The notes below the pieces were generated by a model. It was given only the letters and a program-made list of their open reading frames with translations. It was not told where the DNA came from and ran no database searches. From CATQHQ01 sp965243805 (GTDB taxonomy: Bacteria > Gemmatimonadota > Gemmatimonadetes > Longimicrobiales > Gaopeijiaceae), in assembly GCA_965243805.1 (NCBI GenBank), contig OZ251577.1:2480001-2544000 (forward strand): DNA of 64,000 bases. Direction: 5' to 3'. Of the stretch, positions 25,736 through 34,370 are shown in pieces; positions within the stretch are counted from its first letter, which is position 1; each line of letters opens with the position of its first letter. The position numbers were made by a program, and so were the translations under genes.

Positions 25736-26524
25736 CTAGCTCCCCTCGCGTAGCGGAACCGTGTAGTTGAGGGACAGGCGGCCGCCGTCTGGGTAGATCG
25801 TGTCGCCGGTGATGTAGGAGGCGTAGTCGCTGGCCAGGAAGACGGCCACCTTCGCCACCTCCGACGGGTCTCCGAAGCGTCCCAGCGGGGTTCGGGAGAG
25901 AACGGTGCGGCGGGCCTCGTCGTCCTCGATCACGGCGTCGACGATGTCGGTGGCGATCGTCCCCGGGCCGATGGCGTTGACCCGGATGTCGTGGGGGGCC
26001 AGCGCGATTGCCATGACCTTGGTGAGCTGGGCGATTCCGCCTTTGGAGACGGCGTAGGCCAGCTGGTTGGGGATCGTCACCACGGCGTTGGTGGACGACA
26101 TGTTGATGATCGCGCCCTGAACGCCGCGCTCCACCATGTGGCGGGCCACCAGTCGTCCAAGGAGGAAGGCGCCCCGGAGGTTCACCGCCAGCACCCGGTC
26201 GAAGTCTGCCGGTTCGGCATCCAGGATCGAGCCGGAGATGATGATCCCGGCGTTGTTGAGGAGGATGTCGCAACCTCCGAAGCGCTCCACGCATCCGTCG
26301 AGGACGCGGGCGCAGTCGCCCTCGTCGCTCACGTCGGCCTGGATCGCCATCGTGCCCCGGCCCGTGTCGGCGGCGATGCTCTCGGCGGTCTGGACGCAGC
26401 GTTCGCCCAGGACGTCCGCCAGCACCACATTGGCTCCGTGCTCGGCGAAGGCCCGAGCGCACGCGGCCCCGATGCCCTTCGCCGCTCCCGTGACGACGGC
26501 GGTCTTGCCTGCGAGAGAGATCAT
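25736..26524 (-). CDS. short-chain dehydrogenase/reductase
   Basis: This 262-residue classical SDR starts at ATG 26524. It has TGxxxGIG (VVTGAAKGIGAACA), the NNAG motif (LLNNAGIIISG), the catalytic Ser in MSSTNAV and the YxxxK motif YAVSKGG. The Asp after strand 2 (VVLADVLGE) favours NAD over NADP. The C-terminus (ASYITGDTIYPDGGR) is standard. The substrate is unknown. It is divergent from the YjiH-like gene, only 52 bp away. Confidence 0.88.
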   Translation of the reverse strand: MISLAGKTAVVTGAAKGIGAACARAFAEHGANVVLADVLGERCVQTAESIAADTGRGTMAIQADVSDEGDCARVLDGCVERFGGCDILLNNAGIIISGSILDAEPADFDRVLAVNLRGAFLLGRLVARHMVERGVQGAIINMSSTNAVVTIPNQLAYAVSKGGIAQLTKVMAIALAPHDIRVNAIGPGTIATDIVDAVIEDDEARRTVLSRTPLGRFGDPSEVAKVAVFLASDYASYITGDTIYPDGGRLSLNYTVPLREGS

Positions 26525-26540
26525 GATCGCCCAATATAGG
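26525..26540 (-). promoter_or_regulatory. candidate -10 box for the SDR gene with almost no leader
   Basis: On the minus strand CCTATATTGG precedes ATG 26524, with TATATT only 8 bases from the start codon. This would place transcription start at or next to the ATG, as in leaderless messages. No ribosome-binding sequence is visible. A similar TATATT lies upstream of the glycosyltransferase start (11461). Confidence 0.3.
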
Positions 26541-26576
26541 CGTGTCGCCGTCACAGCGTCGCCTGGAAGCCAGCCC

Positions 26577-27944
26577 ATGAGCCACCCGCCAGAGCCTGTC
26601 CGCCCCCCGTCTGCGGCCCGCTTCGTGCTGCCGTCGGTGCTAGGCGTCCTCTTCTTCCTGGCGCCCCTTCCCACCGGCGACGGGTTGAACATCGGGATCG
26701 GGGTTCTGGTGGACTGGACCAAAGCGGCGCTGGGAGGCGCATTGCCGTGGATCGTCGGGGCCACGGTCTGTCTCTCGGCGGCGGCAGCGGTGACCGGACT
26801 CGCCCTTCGACCCGCATGGTGGCGCCGACCGTCTGGGCTCGCCCGGGCACTTGTGGCCTCGCCGGCGGGCGTCGTGGTGCGGGTTGCGGCCGCGGTGGGC
26901 GCCTGCCTGGTGCTGTTCGACACGGGTCCGGCATGGATCGCCTCCGCCGACACGGGCGGCACGATCCTTCGGGAGCTGATGACCGTGATCTTCGCGGTGT
27001 TCCTCTTCGCGTCGGTACTGATGCCGTTCCTGACCGACTTCGGCCTCATGGAGTTCGTCGGCACGCTGGCTCGTCCCCTGTTCAGGCCCCTGCTGACCCT
27101 GCCGGGACGCTCCGCCGTGGATTGCGCCGCATCGTGGTTCGGCTCGTCGACGGTGGGGGTGGTCATCACCACGAAGCAGTTCGACGCCGGCTACTACACG
27201 GAGCGCGAGGCGTCTGTGATCGCGCTGAACTTCTCGGTGGTCTCGGTGGCGTTCGCCAAGGTGGTGGCGGACTTTGCGGGCGTGGGCCAGCACTTCTTCG
27301 CCGTCTACGCGGCCCTGGTCGTCAGCGGCATGGCAGCGGCGGTGGTCATGCCGCGCATTCCGCCATTGTCCCGAATGCGCGACCGCTATTCCCCCGCCGG
27401 ACCTCCTTCCCCGGACGAGGCGACCTCCGAGCGCGGGGCGTTCTCCCAGGGCTTGTTTTCCCTAGGCTTGGCCAAGGCGACCGACCGGGCGGCCCGCGCG
27501 CCCTCGGCCGGCACACTGGCCCGCAACAGCGTCGCGACCACCCTCGACATCTGGTTCGGGCTCATGCCACTGGTGATGGTGGTGGGCACGCTGGCGCTGG
27601 CCGTCGCGCACCACACCCCGGTCTTCACCTGGCTTTCATACCCGCTGATCCCCTTCGCCGAACTGCTACGCCTCCCCGAAGCCGCCGCGGCCGCGCCAGC
27701 GTTGCTCGTGGGGTTCGCCGACCAGTTCCTTCCCGTCGTCCTGGCCCAGGGGATCGACAGCGAGCTGACCCGCTTCGTCATTGCCTGCGCCTCGGCCACC
27801 CAGCTCGTCTACATGTCGGAAGTGGGTGCCTTCCTTCTCAAGTCGAAGCTGCCGTTGGGCGTCGGCCAGCTGTTCGCCGTCTTCCTTCTGCGCACGGCGA
27901 TCACTGTTCCGATCTGCGCCCTGATCGGGCACTGGGTGTTGTAG
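26577..27944 (+). CDS. YjiH-like membrane protein with nucleoside-recognition (Gate) domains
   Basis: This 455-residue protein starts at ATG 26577 and has about ten membrane segments. It shows the two Gate-type blocks of the YjiH family: GRSAVDCAASWFGSSTVGVVITTKQFD with FSVVSVAFAKVVADFAG, and later PALLVGFADQFLPVVLAQGID. The family is uncharacterised; its gates resemble concentrative nucleoside carriers. The gene converges with the selenoprotein gene 5 bases beyond its stop. Confidence 0.78.
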   Translation: MSHPPEPVRPPSAARFVLPSVLGVLFFLAPLPTGDGLNIGIGVLVDWTKAALGGALPWIVGATVCLSAAAAVTGLALRPAWWRRPSGLARALVASPAGVVVRVAAAVGACLVLFDTGPAWIASADTGGTILRELMTVIFAVFLFASVLMPFLTDFGLMEFVGTLARPLFRPLLTLPGRSAVDCAASWFGSSTVGVVITTKQFDAGYYTEREASVIALNFSVVSVAFAKVVADFAGVGQHFFAVYAALVVSGMAAAVVMPRIPPLSRMRDRYSPAGPPSPDEATSERGAFSQGLFSLGLAKATDRAARAPSAGTLARNSVATTLDIWFGLMPLVMVVGTLALAVAHHTPVFTWLSYPLIPFAELLRLPEAAAAAPALLVGFADQFLPVVLAQGIDSELTRFVIACASATQLVYMSEVGAFLLKSKLPLGVGQLFAVFLLRTAITVPICALIGHWVL

Positions 27945-27949
27945 CGGAG

Positions 27950-28630
27950 CTACCTCGCCTCGATTCCCTCCAGCGCCGCCAGTACATCCTCGTTGGAGGG
28001 CCGCACCCGGTAGTTCACCTCCACGAACCCCCAGCGGACGATCCCCTCCTTGTCGATCACGTAGGTGGCCGGATGGGGCACCGGGCGGTTGGGGGGCGCG
28101 TCGGGGTTGAGGAGGCCGTAGCGGTCGATCACCCGGTGGTCCGGGTCCGAGAGCATGGTGAAGTCAGGCGTGGGACCTCCGTCCGCCACGATCCTGTCGA
28201 TCATCATCTGCTGCTTCTCTCGGTCGTCCACCGACACCGACACGATCTCGGTCTCCGCCGCCAGGGCGGGGGGCAGCAACTCTCTCAGCTCGCCGAGCTG
28301 ACGGGCGCACCACGGTCACCAGTGCCCCCTGTAGAAGACGAGGACGACGTTCTTCTCGCCCCGGTAGTCCGCAAGGGCGACGGTCTCGCCGCCGAAGGAC
28401 TCCAAGGCGAAGAGCGGGGCTTCCGTGCCCGCCGCCACGCGCTCCAGGTCGGTCGCTGGCAGGTCGTGGCCGTCGGCGGGGCCAAGGGCGGGTGCTTGGG
28501 CGGAGGCGGCCGGCGCGAAGGCGAGGGCGAAGGCGGCCAGTGGGACGGCGACCAGTGCGGCGGTGGCCGGCAGGGCGAAGGCGACCGGCAGTGCGACGGT
28601 GCGCCGACGTGCTCGAATCCAAGACTTCAT
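27950..28630 (-). CDS. exported redoxin, predicted selenoprotein (UxxC)
   Basis: The frame from ATG 28630 to 27950 is open except for one TGA at 28316-28318. Upstream is a signal peptide (MKSWIRARRRTVALPVAFAL, then an Ala-rich core) and LESFGGETVALADYRGEKN; TGA then follows LVFYRGHW and precedes PWCARQLGEL. Cysteine homologues of this peroxiredoxin-like AhpC/TSA family read GxWCPxC, so TGA sits where the first redox Cys belongs (residue 105, UPWC). The frame then continues to VIDRYGLLNPDAPPN and ATYVIDKEG. It should be a periplasmic thiol/selenol oxidoreductase of 226 residues. Machinery for Sec is not in the window. The alternative is a nonsense mutation. Confidence 0.82.
28286..28300 (-). 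promoter_or_regulatory. candidate bacterial SECIS hairpin
   Basis: The mRNA strand reads CAGCTC GGC GAGCTG, a perfect 6-bp stem with a G-starting loop, beginning 15 bases and reaching its loop 21 bases after the TGA. This position and the G in the loop fit general bacterial SECIS rules. The stem is inside the coding region, as expected in bacteria. Confidence 0.5.
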
Positions 28631-28799
28631 GGAGGTTGCTCCTCTTGGGGGATTGCTGGCTGCTCCCCTGGGGTTCTTGGTGCTTCCGGGGATAGGGGGG
28701 CGGGTGATGGGCCTGCTGGAGGATAACATGCACTTCGTCGCGGAACTCGGCCGCCGGGCAGCGTGGGGCTTGGAGCCGGCCGCCCGGAGCCGCGGGGGC

Positions 28800-30479
28800 T
28801 CACGGCGGGCCGACAGGCGCGTAGTCGAACACGCTGGAGGCGCCGACCACCTCCCGGAACCACACCGTGACCGTGCTCCCGAAGGCGTCGGTGAGCTTGA
28901 CGGGTTCGTCCAGCTGGAAGTGGACGGGCTGCTGGGCGCCGTCGTTCACAGCCACGTTGTCGGCGTACACGTAGAGGCGGTCGAGGTTGTCTCGGATGGG
29001 GTTCAGCCTGCCGCGGATGCCGGGCGCGTGGCCGGTTCGGCTTGGGATGATCACGGAGCCGCCGGTGGGGAGGGGACGCATGCGTACATCCACGGTGCTC
29101 TCGGCCTCGCTGGTGGGCCGGCAGTCGGACACGACCTGGGCAGCGAAGCCGGGCGCAGCGCAGAACACGGTCATGGGCAGCTCCGCGTAGAGGTTGAAGT
29201 CGGCGTGCCCGAAAGCGTCGGTGTGCGCTTGGCGGCAGGTCTTGTTGGGATAGACCATGAGGACATCGATGTCGGGAAGGGGCTGACCCGTGTCGTCGTG
29301 GACGACTGCAACACGAGCCGCAACGCCTTCTGGCATGGGAGGACTCGCCACCGGGAGAACCAGCCGCAGTTCGCGTTCGCCCAAGAGTTCGAAGAGGGGC
29401 TTGCGGCCTGCCAGCGCGAACGTCTCGTCGTGGATCACGCCGACGCCTTCCCCACGACGCTCGATGAAGTACCTTCGGTCGCCAGCGCCCGCGACCTCTC
29501 CCACCGGACATTGACCGAGGCGCGACGCCAGCAGTTCGTTGCGAGTGAACTGGCTGGTCGTCAGGTCTTCCACGGTCATGGAGTTGCCCAGACCACCGGG
29601 CGAGTAGAGTTCCAGCCGGTCGTCGAACATGAACAGGCGTATCTTGGAACCGGAGACAGCGTAATCTCGGTGGACCACGGCGTTGACCAACGCCTCGAAC
29701 ACGGCGCGCTCGCTGTACTGAGGCACGTCGCGACGGGCCGGTTCCTTTCGAGCTGCCACCCGGCGGTTGCGCACGACGAACCGCACTGCGTCTCGAATCT
29801 GCTGGTCGAGCGGCCCTGTGATGTCTTGGGCATCCAACTGCTGGTTGCCGTCCATCCGGACGCCGGAGTAGCACACGGCCTGGATGAAGGCGTTCGGCAA
29901 CCATTCGCGAGGGTCCCGACTGGCCAGCAGTACGCCTCCGACCGTCGCCCGCAACACCTGCGCGGCATCCTCCTTTACAAAGTTGAGCTTGGCCAGCGCA
30001 GTCTCTGCCGGGTCGCCAGCCCGCGAACTGGCGTACCGACGCCAAAGCTCCGTGCTGAGGCTGCCCAGGCCGGTACCGGCCACGATTTGCGTGTCGGTGG
30101 ATCCGCCAGGCGAACGGTGCACCACATCCTTCCCTGGGACGTTCACCAGCAAGACGCCACGACCGGGCTGGTCGGGCACCGGCACTCGATGCAGACTGAA
30201 GTCGAGCGGCGGGTCCACGCTGTCGGAGCAGAGTTCGGTCACGAAGTCGGTGACCGCGTCCAGCTCGTCCGGGCTCAGGGGCTGTGCCTTGCGCTGGTCG
30301 GTGACCCCAAAGACGAGGCGCCCGCCCAGCGAGTTGGCGAACGCAGACAGTTCGTCGGCGATGGCTGTCCTCTTCGGCGACGAGACGCGACGCCCACTGA
30401 ACCGGACCTCCTTGAACTCGATCTCCGAGTCCTCGCCAAGCTCGACGTGACGCCAGAATCGGGACTCGTCAATGGGCAT
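28800..30479 (-). CDS. AlbA_2/Schlafen-like ATP-binding protein with C-terminal beta domain
   Basis: This 559-residue protein starts at ATG 30479 with GAGGA upstream. The N-terminus is an AlbA_2 (divergent AAA, Schlafen-like) domain: LGEDSEIEFKEVRFSGRRV, then DELSAFANSLGGRLVFGV. The middle is a GHKL-like ATP-binding region (VFEALVNAVVHRDYAVSGS, FDDRLELYSPGGLGNSM, DRRGEGVGVIHDE). Residues from about 395 add a beta-rich carboxypeptidase-regulatory or Ig-like module absent from the paralogue at 41250-42530. Such proteins are common near defense systems as putative regulators or effectors. It marks the left edge of the island. Confidence 0.75.
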   Translation of the reverse strand: MPIDESRFWRHVELGEDSEIEFKEVRFSGRRVSSPKRTAIADELSAFANSLGGRLVFGVTDQRKAQPLSPDELDAVTDFVTELCSDSVDPPLDFSLHRVPVPDQPGRGVLLVNVPGKDVVHRSPGGSTDTQIVAGTGLGSLSTELWRRYASSRAGDPAETALAKLNFVKEDAAQVLRATVGGVLLASRDPREWLPNAFIQAVCYSGVRMDGNQQLDAQDITGPLDQQIRDAVRFVVRNRRVAARKEPARRDVPQYSERAVFEALVNAVVHRDYAVSGSKIRLFMFDDRLELYSPGGLGNSMTVEDLTTSQFTRNELLASRLGQCPVGEVAGAGDRRYFIERRGEGVGVIHDETFALAGRKPLFELLGERELRLVLPVASPPMPEGVAARVAVVHDDTGQPLPDIDVLMVYPNKTCRQAHTDAFGHADFNLYAELPMTVFCAAPGFAAQVVSDCRPTSEAESTVDVRMRPLPTGGSVIIPSRTGHAPGIRGRLNPIRDNLDRLYVYADNVAVNDGAQQPVHFQLDEPVKLTDAFGSTVTVWFREVVGASSVFDYAPVGPP

Positions 30480-30654
30480 TGGGCCGTCCTCGGTAGCTTG
30501 GAGGGTCTCGGCGGGCTGGTTGCGGCTGGACTCAGCGTCCGGCCAAGTCCGTCGGGACGGAGGTGCTAGCAAGTTTCATGGACGCGCCGAGGCGTGACAA
30601 CCTTGACGTGGAATCAGGAGGCGATGGGTTGGTCGTTCTTCGTACTCGGGTCCG

Positions 30655-30909
30655 GTGTTCCGCGTCTTTCCGCCGGAGGACGGCGGGGGCGTCCGGCTGC
30701 GGGCGACCCTACGAAACGGCGCTTGGGAGGGCGAGATGACGCTCTACCATTCGACAGGCCGCATTCGGCAGCAAGGCGAGACGGCTGGCGGCACCAAGTG
30801 CGGTGGCTGGATCGAGAACGACCAGCCGGTTGCGCCGGCCAGCTTGTACGAAGAGATCAAGGCCGATTTGGAGTCGCTGGTCATGTACGCACCATGTCCC
30901 GGCCGCTGA
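30655..30909 (+). CDS. short MORN-like protein or fragment
   Basis: An 84-residue frame opens at GTG 30655. Its middle, TLRNGAWEGEMTLYHSTGRIR, resembles MORN/YwqK-type repeats, which normally occur in several copies. Only about two are present and no good ribosome-binding site is visible, so this may be a remnant. It runs against the surrounding minus-strand genes and overlaps the end of the ImmA-like gene. Confidence 0.4.
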   Translation: MFRVFPPEDGGGVRLRATLRNGAWEGEMTLYHSTGRIRQQGETAGGTKCGGWIENDQPVAPASLYEEIKADLESLVMYAPCPGR

Positions 30910-32245
30910 CCGCGCCCAGATGGAGCCCAGCCGACTCGACCTGGGCAATTCGGTGATTCTGCAACTGGTGCTCGACGACATACGCGGAGACGCCAAACTC
31001 TTCGGCAAGCTCTTCGATGTCGTCGTCGTCCACGACAGGCGACTTGACTCGGCTGCGTAGCGCTCGGGAAGGGGCCAGAAACTCCGCCGCGAAGGCACGG
31101 TTGCGCTTCTGTCGCGGAGACTCGGCTTGCGTGACAAGCGAATCTGCTACGCCATCAATCAGAATCTCCGCGACGGCGCGACATAGGTGAAAGCGCCTTC
31201 CAGGCTCGCCCAGCCTTCGCAGACCCAACACCGGTACACCGTTGTCGTTCCGAGTGACGACTCCATCGACCATGGGAATGTCGTCGACGCACGAGACTGG
31301 CGACGAAACGTCGTCGAGAACCGAGTGCTTTTCGCCGAGAAAACCGGCCAGCTCCGCCATCCTGGGCAGCGGAGCCTCCTCGTCGCCCAGACCGTTACGA
31401 AGTTGGCGAGCCCAGTCGTACCCGACCTGCCATGGCGAAGCGTTGCTTGCATGTTCCATAGCACCTACCGCCGAACAACGACTCCGAACCCTATTGAAGT
31501 CGCAACCGCGACTTCCCTTGACCGCTTGAAGCGCGTCCTTGATGGCGAGCCAGCCGTCCTGCGCAGCCGAGGGACTCAACACTGCCATGGCTTCTGTAAG
31601 CAGTTCGTCGGTATGGTCGGACAAGGCGACGAGCCAACTGCGCCTGTCTTTTTCCAGCGCGTACGGATCCCAGCCAAGGCCAGCTGCCGTTCGACAGTAC
31701 CTGGCCTCTTCTTCGCCTGCCGACTGAACGGCGACCCACTCCTCCTGCAAGTAGGTGTCTTGGATGCCGAGCAACTCGAGCCGACAAGTCACCTGGTTGA
31801 TGAAGTCGGCGCAGTCTTCACCGAAGGTTTCCGTATCGACCCAGCCTTCACCGTCACTGAGGTACTCCACGCTGCTCCACTCATCCCGGTGTGCTCTCCA
31901 CAACAGGTGGGTGACAGGTCCTAGGGGAGCAACTTCCAGGTCGGGATACGCGTAGCCCTCACGATTGGCTATCAAGGCATGACGGCTTCGATAGCCAGAA
32001 TCGGATGCTCTCGACTTGTTCCTCAATTCGTGTCCCAGAAACCACCAGTTGGTCGCCAGCCACTCGGCAATCGGATACAGCGGCACGTGCACGGTGTTGC
32101 GTACTGTCTGTGCAGTCCGGTCAAGAACCCGGGTCATGCACGTCTTGCCCACGTGAATCCGCAGCGAAGCCCATGTCGCCGCAAGCTCTGGACTTGGCAC
32201 GCCGGAGGCGCCCTCCCAGTCGAAGTCGAAGCTAATGCGCGGCAC
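30881..32245 (-). CDS. ImmA/IrrE-like protein with a degenerate metallopeptidase motif
   Basis: This 454-residue protein is soluble. Near residue 365 it reads GRRFHLCRAVAEIL where active ImmA/IrrE peptidases have RFTLAHELGH, so the HExxH zinc motif is lost. The block that follows, RNRAFAAEFLAPSRALRSRV with DIEELAEEFGVSAYVVEHQL, keeps the typical ImmA pattern. The N-terminal 250 residues contain VPLYPIAEWLATNWWFL and were not recognised. It begins 7 bases after brxL, so it is the last gene of the brxL operon and may be a regulatory partner of BREX. Confidence 0.6.
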   Translation of the reverse strand: MPRISFDFDWEGASGVPSPELAATWASLRIHVGKTCMTRVLDRTAQTVRNTVHVPLYPIAEWLATNWWFLGHELRNKSRASDSGYRSRHALIANREGYAYPDLEVAPLGPVTHLLWRAHRDEWSSVEYLSDGEGWVDTETFGEDCADFINQVTCRLELLGIQDTYLQEEWVAVQSAGEEEARYCRTAAGLGWDPYALEKDRRSWLVALSDHTDELLTEAMAVLSPSAAQDGWLAIKDALQAVKGSRGCDFNRVRSRCSAVGAMEHASNASPWQVGYDWARQLRNGLGDEEAPLPRMAELAGFLGEKHSVLDDVSSPVSCVDDIPMVDGVVTRNDNGVPVLGLRRLGEPGRRFHLCRAVAEILIDGVADSLVTQAESPRQKRNRAFAAEFLAPSRALRSRVKSPVVDDDDIEELAEEFGVSAYVVEHQLQNHRIAQVESAGLHLGAVSGRDMVRT

Positions 32246-32252
32246 CGCCCCC

Positions 32253-34370
32253 CTACTCCAACGCCTTGAACACGGCGTCGGGGCCGTCTCGGTAGAACTC
32301 GATGTTGAGCCGCGTCCACACGTCGTCGGGCAGGTTGGCCAGCTCGCGACGGGCGCCGACGGGCATCAACAGCACCGACGCCTGCTTGTCGGCGGCCAGC
32401 TCGGCGATCGCCACCGGGTCGGAGATCCGCTCCAACGAACCGCCCAGGTTCAGCGCGCCGGCCACGACGGCCCCGCCCCGGGTCCTGCGCTCCAGCAGCG
32501 CGCCGGTCATGGCGGCGAGCACGGCCAAGCCCAATCCCGCGCCTGACCGATCGGCGTCGAAGGGACGGAGCTGGATCGCGTATTCATGGCTGCGCGGGTC
32601 CCGGTCCCCCACCAGCTCCTTGGCGCCCGCGTACAGGTTCTGCTCGCCGATCCGCGCGCTCTGCCGGAACGCCGGTGGCACCGGATGGTTCAGGGTCTTG
32701 GCGCCGCTTCCTGGTCCCGTGGCGATCTCGATCCTGTAAAGCCCCGGCCCCGACTCCTCCGCACCGGGACCAATCGCCCACACTTGGCCCGCGGGCAGCG
32801 GGTCCGCGCTGATCGCCTCCTCGCTCCGCAACTCCGGCGTTGCCACGAACTGCTCGGCCCCGTCCACGCCCAACGTGAACGAGAAGTGGGTGTCGCGGAA
32901 CTCGGCCTTCAGGCAACGCTTCTGCTGCTCCTTGACGCGGCGCCTCGACTCCAAAGCCAGCCGCACCATCCACTCCATGTCGCTGTCGTCCACCGCCATC
33001 TCGGGATCGGGGAACAAGAGCTTGGCCAGCCCGGACACGGTCTTGTGCACGGCCTCGATGTCTCGTCCCGACAAGGCCCCGCCCCAGAAGACCCGGTTCT
33101 GCAGGAGCGGCACCCGCGTCGTCTCCCGAAGCCGCGTCCAGCACGCGCTCAAGAAGTCGTTTACAAGACCGAAGTGGTCGGTCAGGTGCCGGCGGGGGTC
33201 CAGCTTGGGAAAGTCCCAACCCGGCGCATAAGCGTGAATGCGGTCGTGAAACGCCGTGTCGTTGCGCATCTGCACCGGTAGCGGGCTCAGCAGGTGGCCG
33301 ATGCGCTGCTGCTGCTCCACCGACACGTCGAAGTTGCCCACCATGACCAGCGACCCTTCGGCGCGGATGCTCTCCTTGCCCCGGCTGAACTCTCCCGACG
33401 CCATGTAGCCCTTCATGATGTTCACGCCGTCCTTCTGGTCGAAGGAGATGCCCGCGACCTCGTCGAAGCACACCACGTCGTACTGGCACACCAGTCCCCG
33501 CTGACCGCTGGCCATGTTCACGAACATCTTGGCGACCGTGGCCTTGCCTCCCGACAACAGGTGCGAGTAGGGCGACAGCTGCTGGTACATGTGACTTTTG
33601 CCGGTGCCGCGGGGACCGAGTTCGACCAAGTTGTAGTTGCGTTCGACGAAGGGGATCATCCGCAGCAGGGCTACGCGCTTGCCGTCCTTCTCCATTGCGG
33701 AGGGCTCCAGGCCGGCGGAGCGCAGCAGGAAGTCCAGCCATTCGTCGGTGGCGAAGGCGCGACGGCCCTGGGCCAACACGTCCAGCACGTTGGGGTCCGA
33801 CATCTGCACGGGGCGAAGGGAGGCGATCCCGAAAGGCTGCCCCTTCTCCTCCAGCGCCACCACGGGGTCGTACTCCAGCACGACCTCGGCGTAGAAGCCG
33901 TCCGAAAGGAGCCGCTGGTTGCACTTGACCAGCTCGTCGCCGATGCGCGCGTCCTTCAGCAGCAGACTGGGCAGCTCGGCCACGTAGCAGTCGTTGCGGG
34001 CGTCCAGCCGAGCGCGCACCACGTCGATCAGCCGCACCGAGCCGTCTTCTCGCGCACGGGAGCGGAAGAGCTCGCGGTCGCCGGGGCGGACGGTGCGGCC
34101 TTCCAACTGCTTTTCGACGATCCCCAGTCCTTCCGCGATCTCGTCGTCGTCCACGCTGGCGCAGTAGCGGCCCAGCAGAAACTCCACCACGTAGGTGGGC
34201 ACCGGGTACTGGCGGGCGTAGCGCCGCACCAAGTCCTTGCGCACCAAGTAGCCGGGGAAGGCGTCGGCGGCCAGGCGATCCAGGGCGTCCATGCGGGGGC
34301 GGGCGTTGCGGCCGTCGTCGGCGTTGTTGGAGGTCGTGTCGGCGGCGTTGTCGGGGGTCGTGTCGGTCAC
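32253..34370 (-). CDS. brxL: BREX protein BrxL (Lon-like AAA ATPase)
   Basis: This 705-residue protein has the BrxL order: an N-terminal region (VRRYARQYPVPTYVVEFLLG), an AAA ATPase with Walker A ELGPRGTGKSHMYQQ (about 252-259) and Walker B DVVCFDEVAGI, and a C-terminal Lon-type protease-like fold with Ser609 (DRSGAGLGLAVLA) and Lys662 (ELAADKQASVLLMP). BrxL is a DNA-binding ring ATPase of type 1 and 4 BREX. The GTG start overlaps the pglZ stop (GTGA). With brxA, brxB, brxC and pglX in the island, this indicates type 1 BREX. Confidence 0.93.
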   Translation of the reverse strand: MTDTTPDNAADTTSNNADDGRNARPRMDALDRLAADAFPGYLVRKDLVRRYARQYPVPTYVVEFLLGRYCASVDDDEIAEGLGIVEKQLEGRTVRPGDRELFRSRAREDGSVRLIDVVRARLDARNDCYVAELPSLLLKDARIGDELVKCNQRLLSDGFYAEVVLEYDPVVALEEKGQPFGIASLRPVQMSDPNVLDVLAQGRRAFATDEWLDFLLRSAGLEPSAMEKDGKRVALLRMIPFVERNYNLVELGPRGTGKSHMYQQLSPYSHLLSGGKATVAKMFVNMASGQRGLVCQYDVVCFDEVAGISFDQKDGVNIMKGYMASGEFSRGKESIRAEGSLVMVGNFDVSVEQQQRIGHLLSPLPVQMRNDTAFHDRIHAYAPGWDFPKLDPRRHLTDHFGLVNDFLSACWTRLRETTRVPLLQNRVFWGGALSGRDIEAVHKTVSGLAKLLFPDPEMAVDDSDMEWMVRLALESRRRVKEQQKRCLKAEFRDTHFSFTLGVDGAEQFVATPELRSEEAISADPLPAGQVWAIGPGAEESGPGLYRIEIATGPGSGAKTLNHPVPPAFRQSARIGEQNLYAGAKELVGDRDPRSHEYAIQLRPFDADRSGAGLGLAVLAAMTGALLERRTRGGAVVAGALNLGGSLERISDPVAIAELAADKQASVLLMPVGARRELANLPDDVWTRLNIEFYRDGPDAVFKALE

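Noticed and set aside
27950..28316. Treating the redoxin as a nonsense-mutated pseudogene or as two genes.
   Set aside because: The frame is intact on both sides, TGA falls exactly at the redox Cys position, and no other decay is visible. The pseudogene option is kept only as the alternative.
30594..30956. A 120-codon plus-strand frame before the ImmA-like gene.
   Set aside because: Its translation is low complexity; the MORN-like similarity is in the other frame beginning at 30655.
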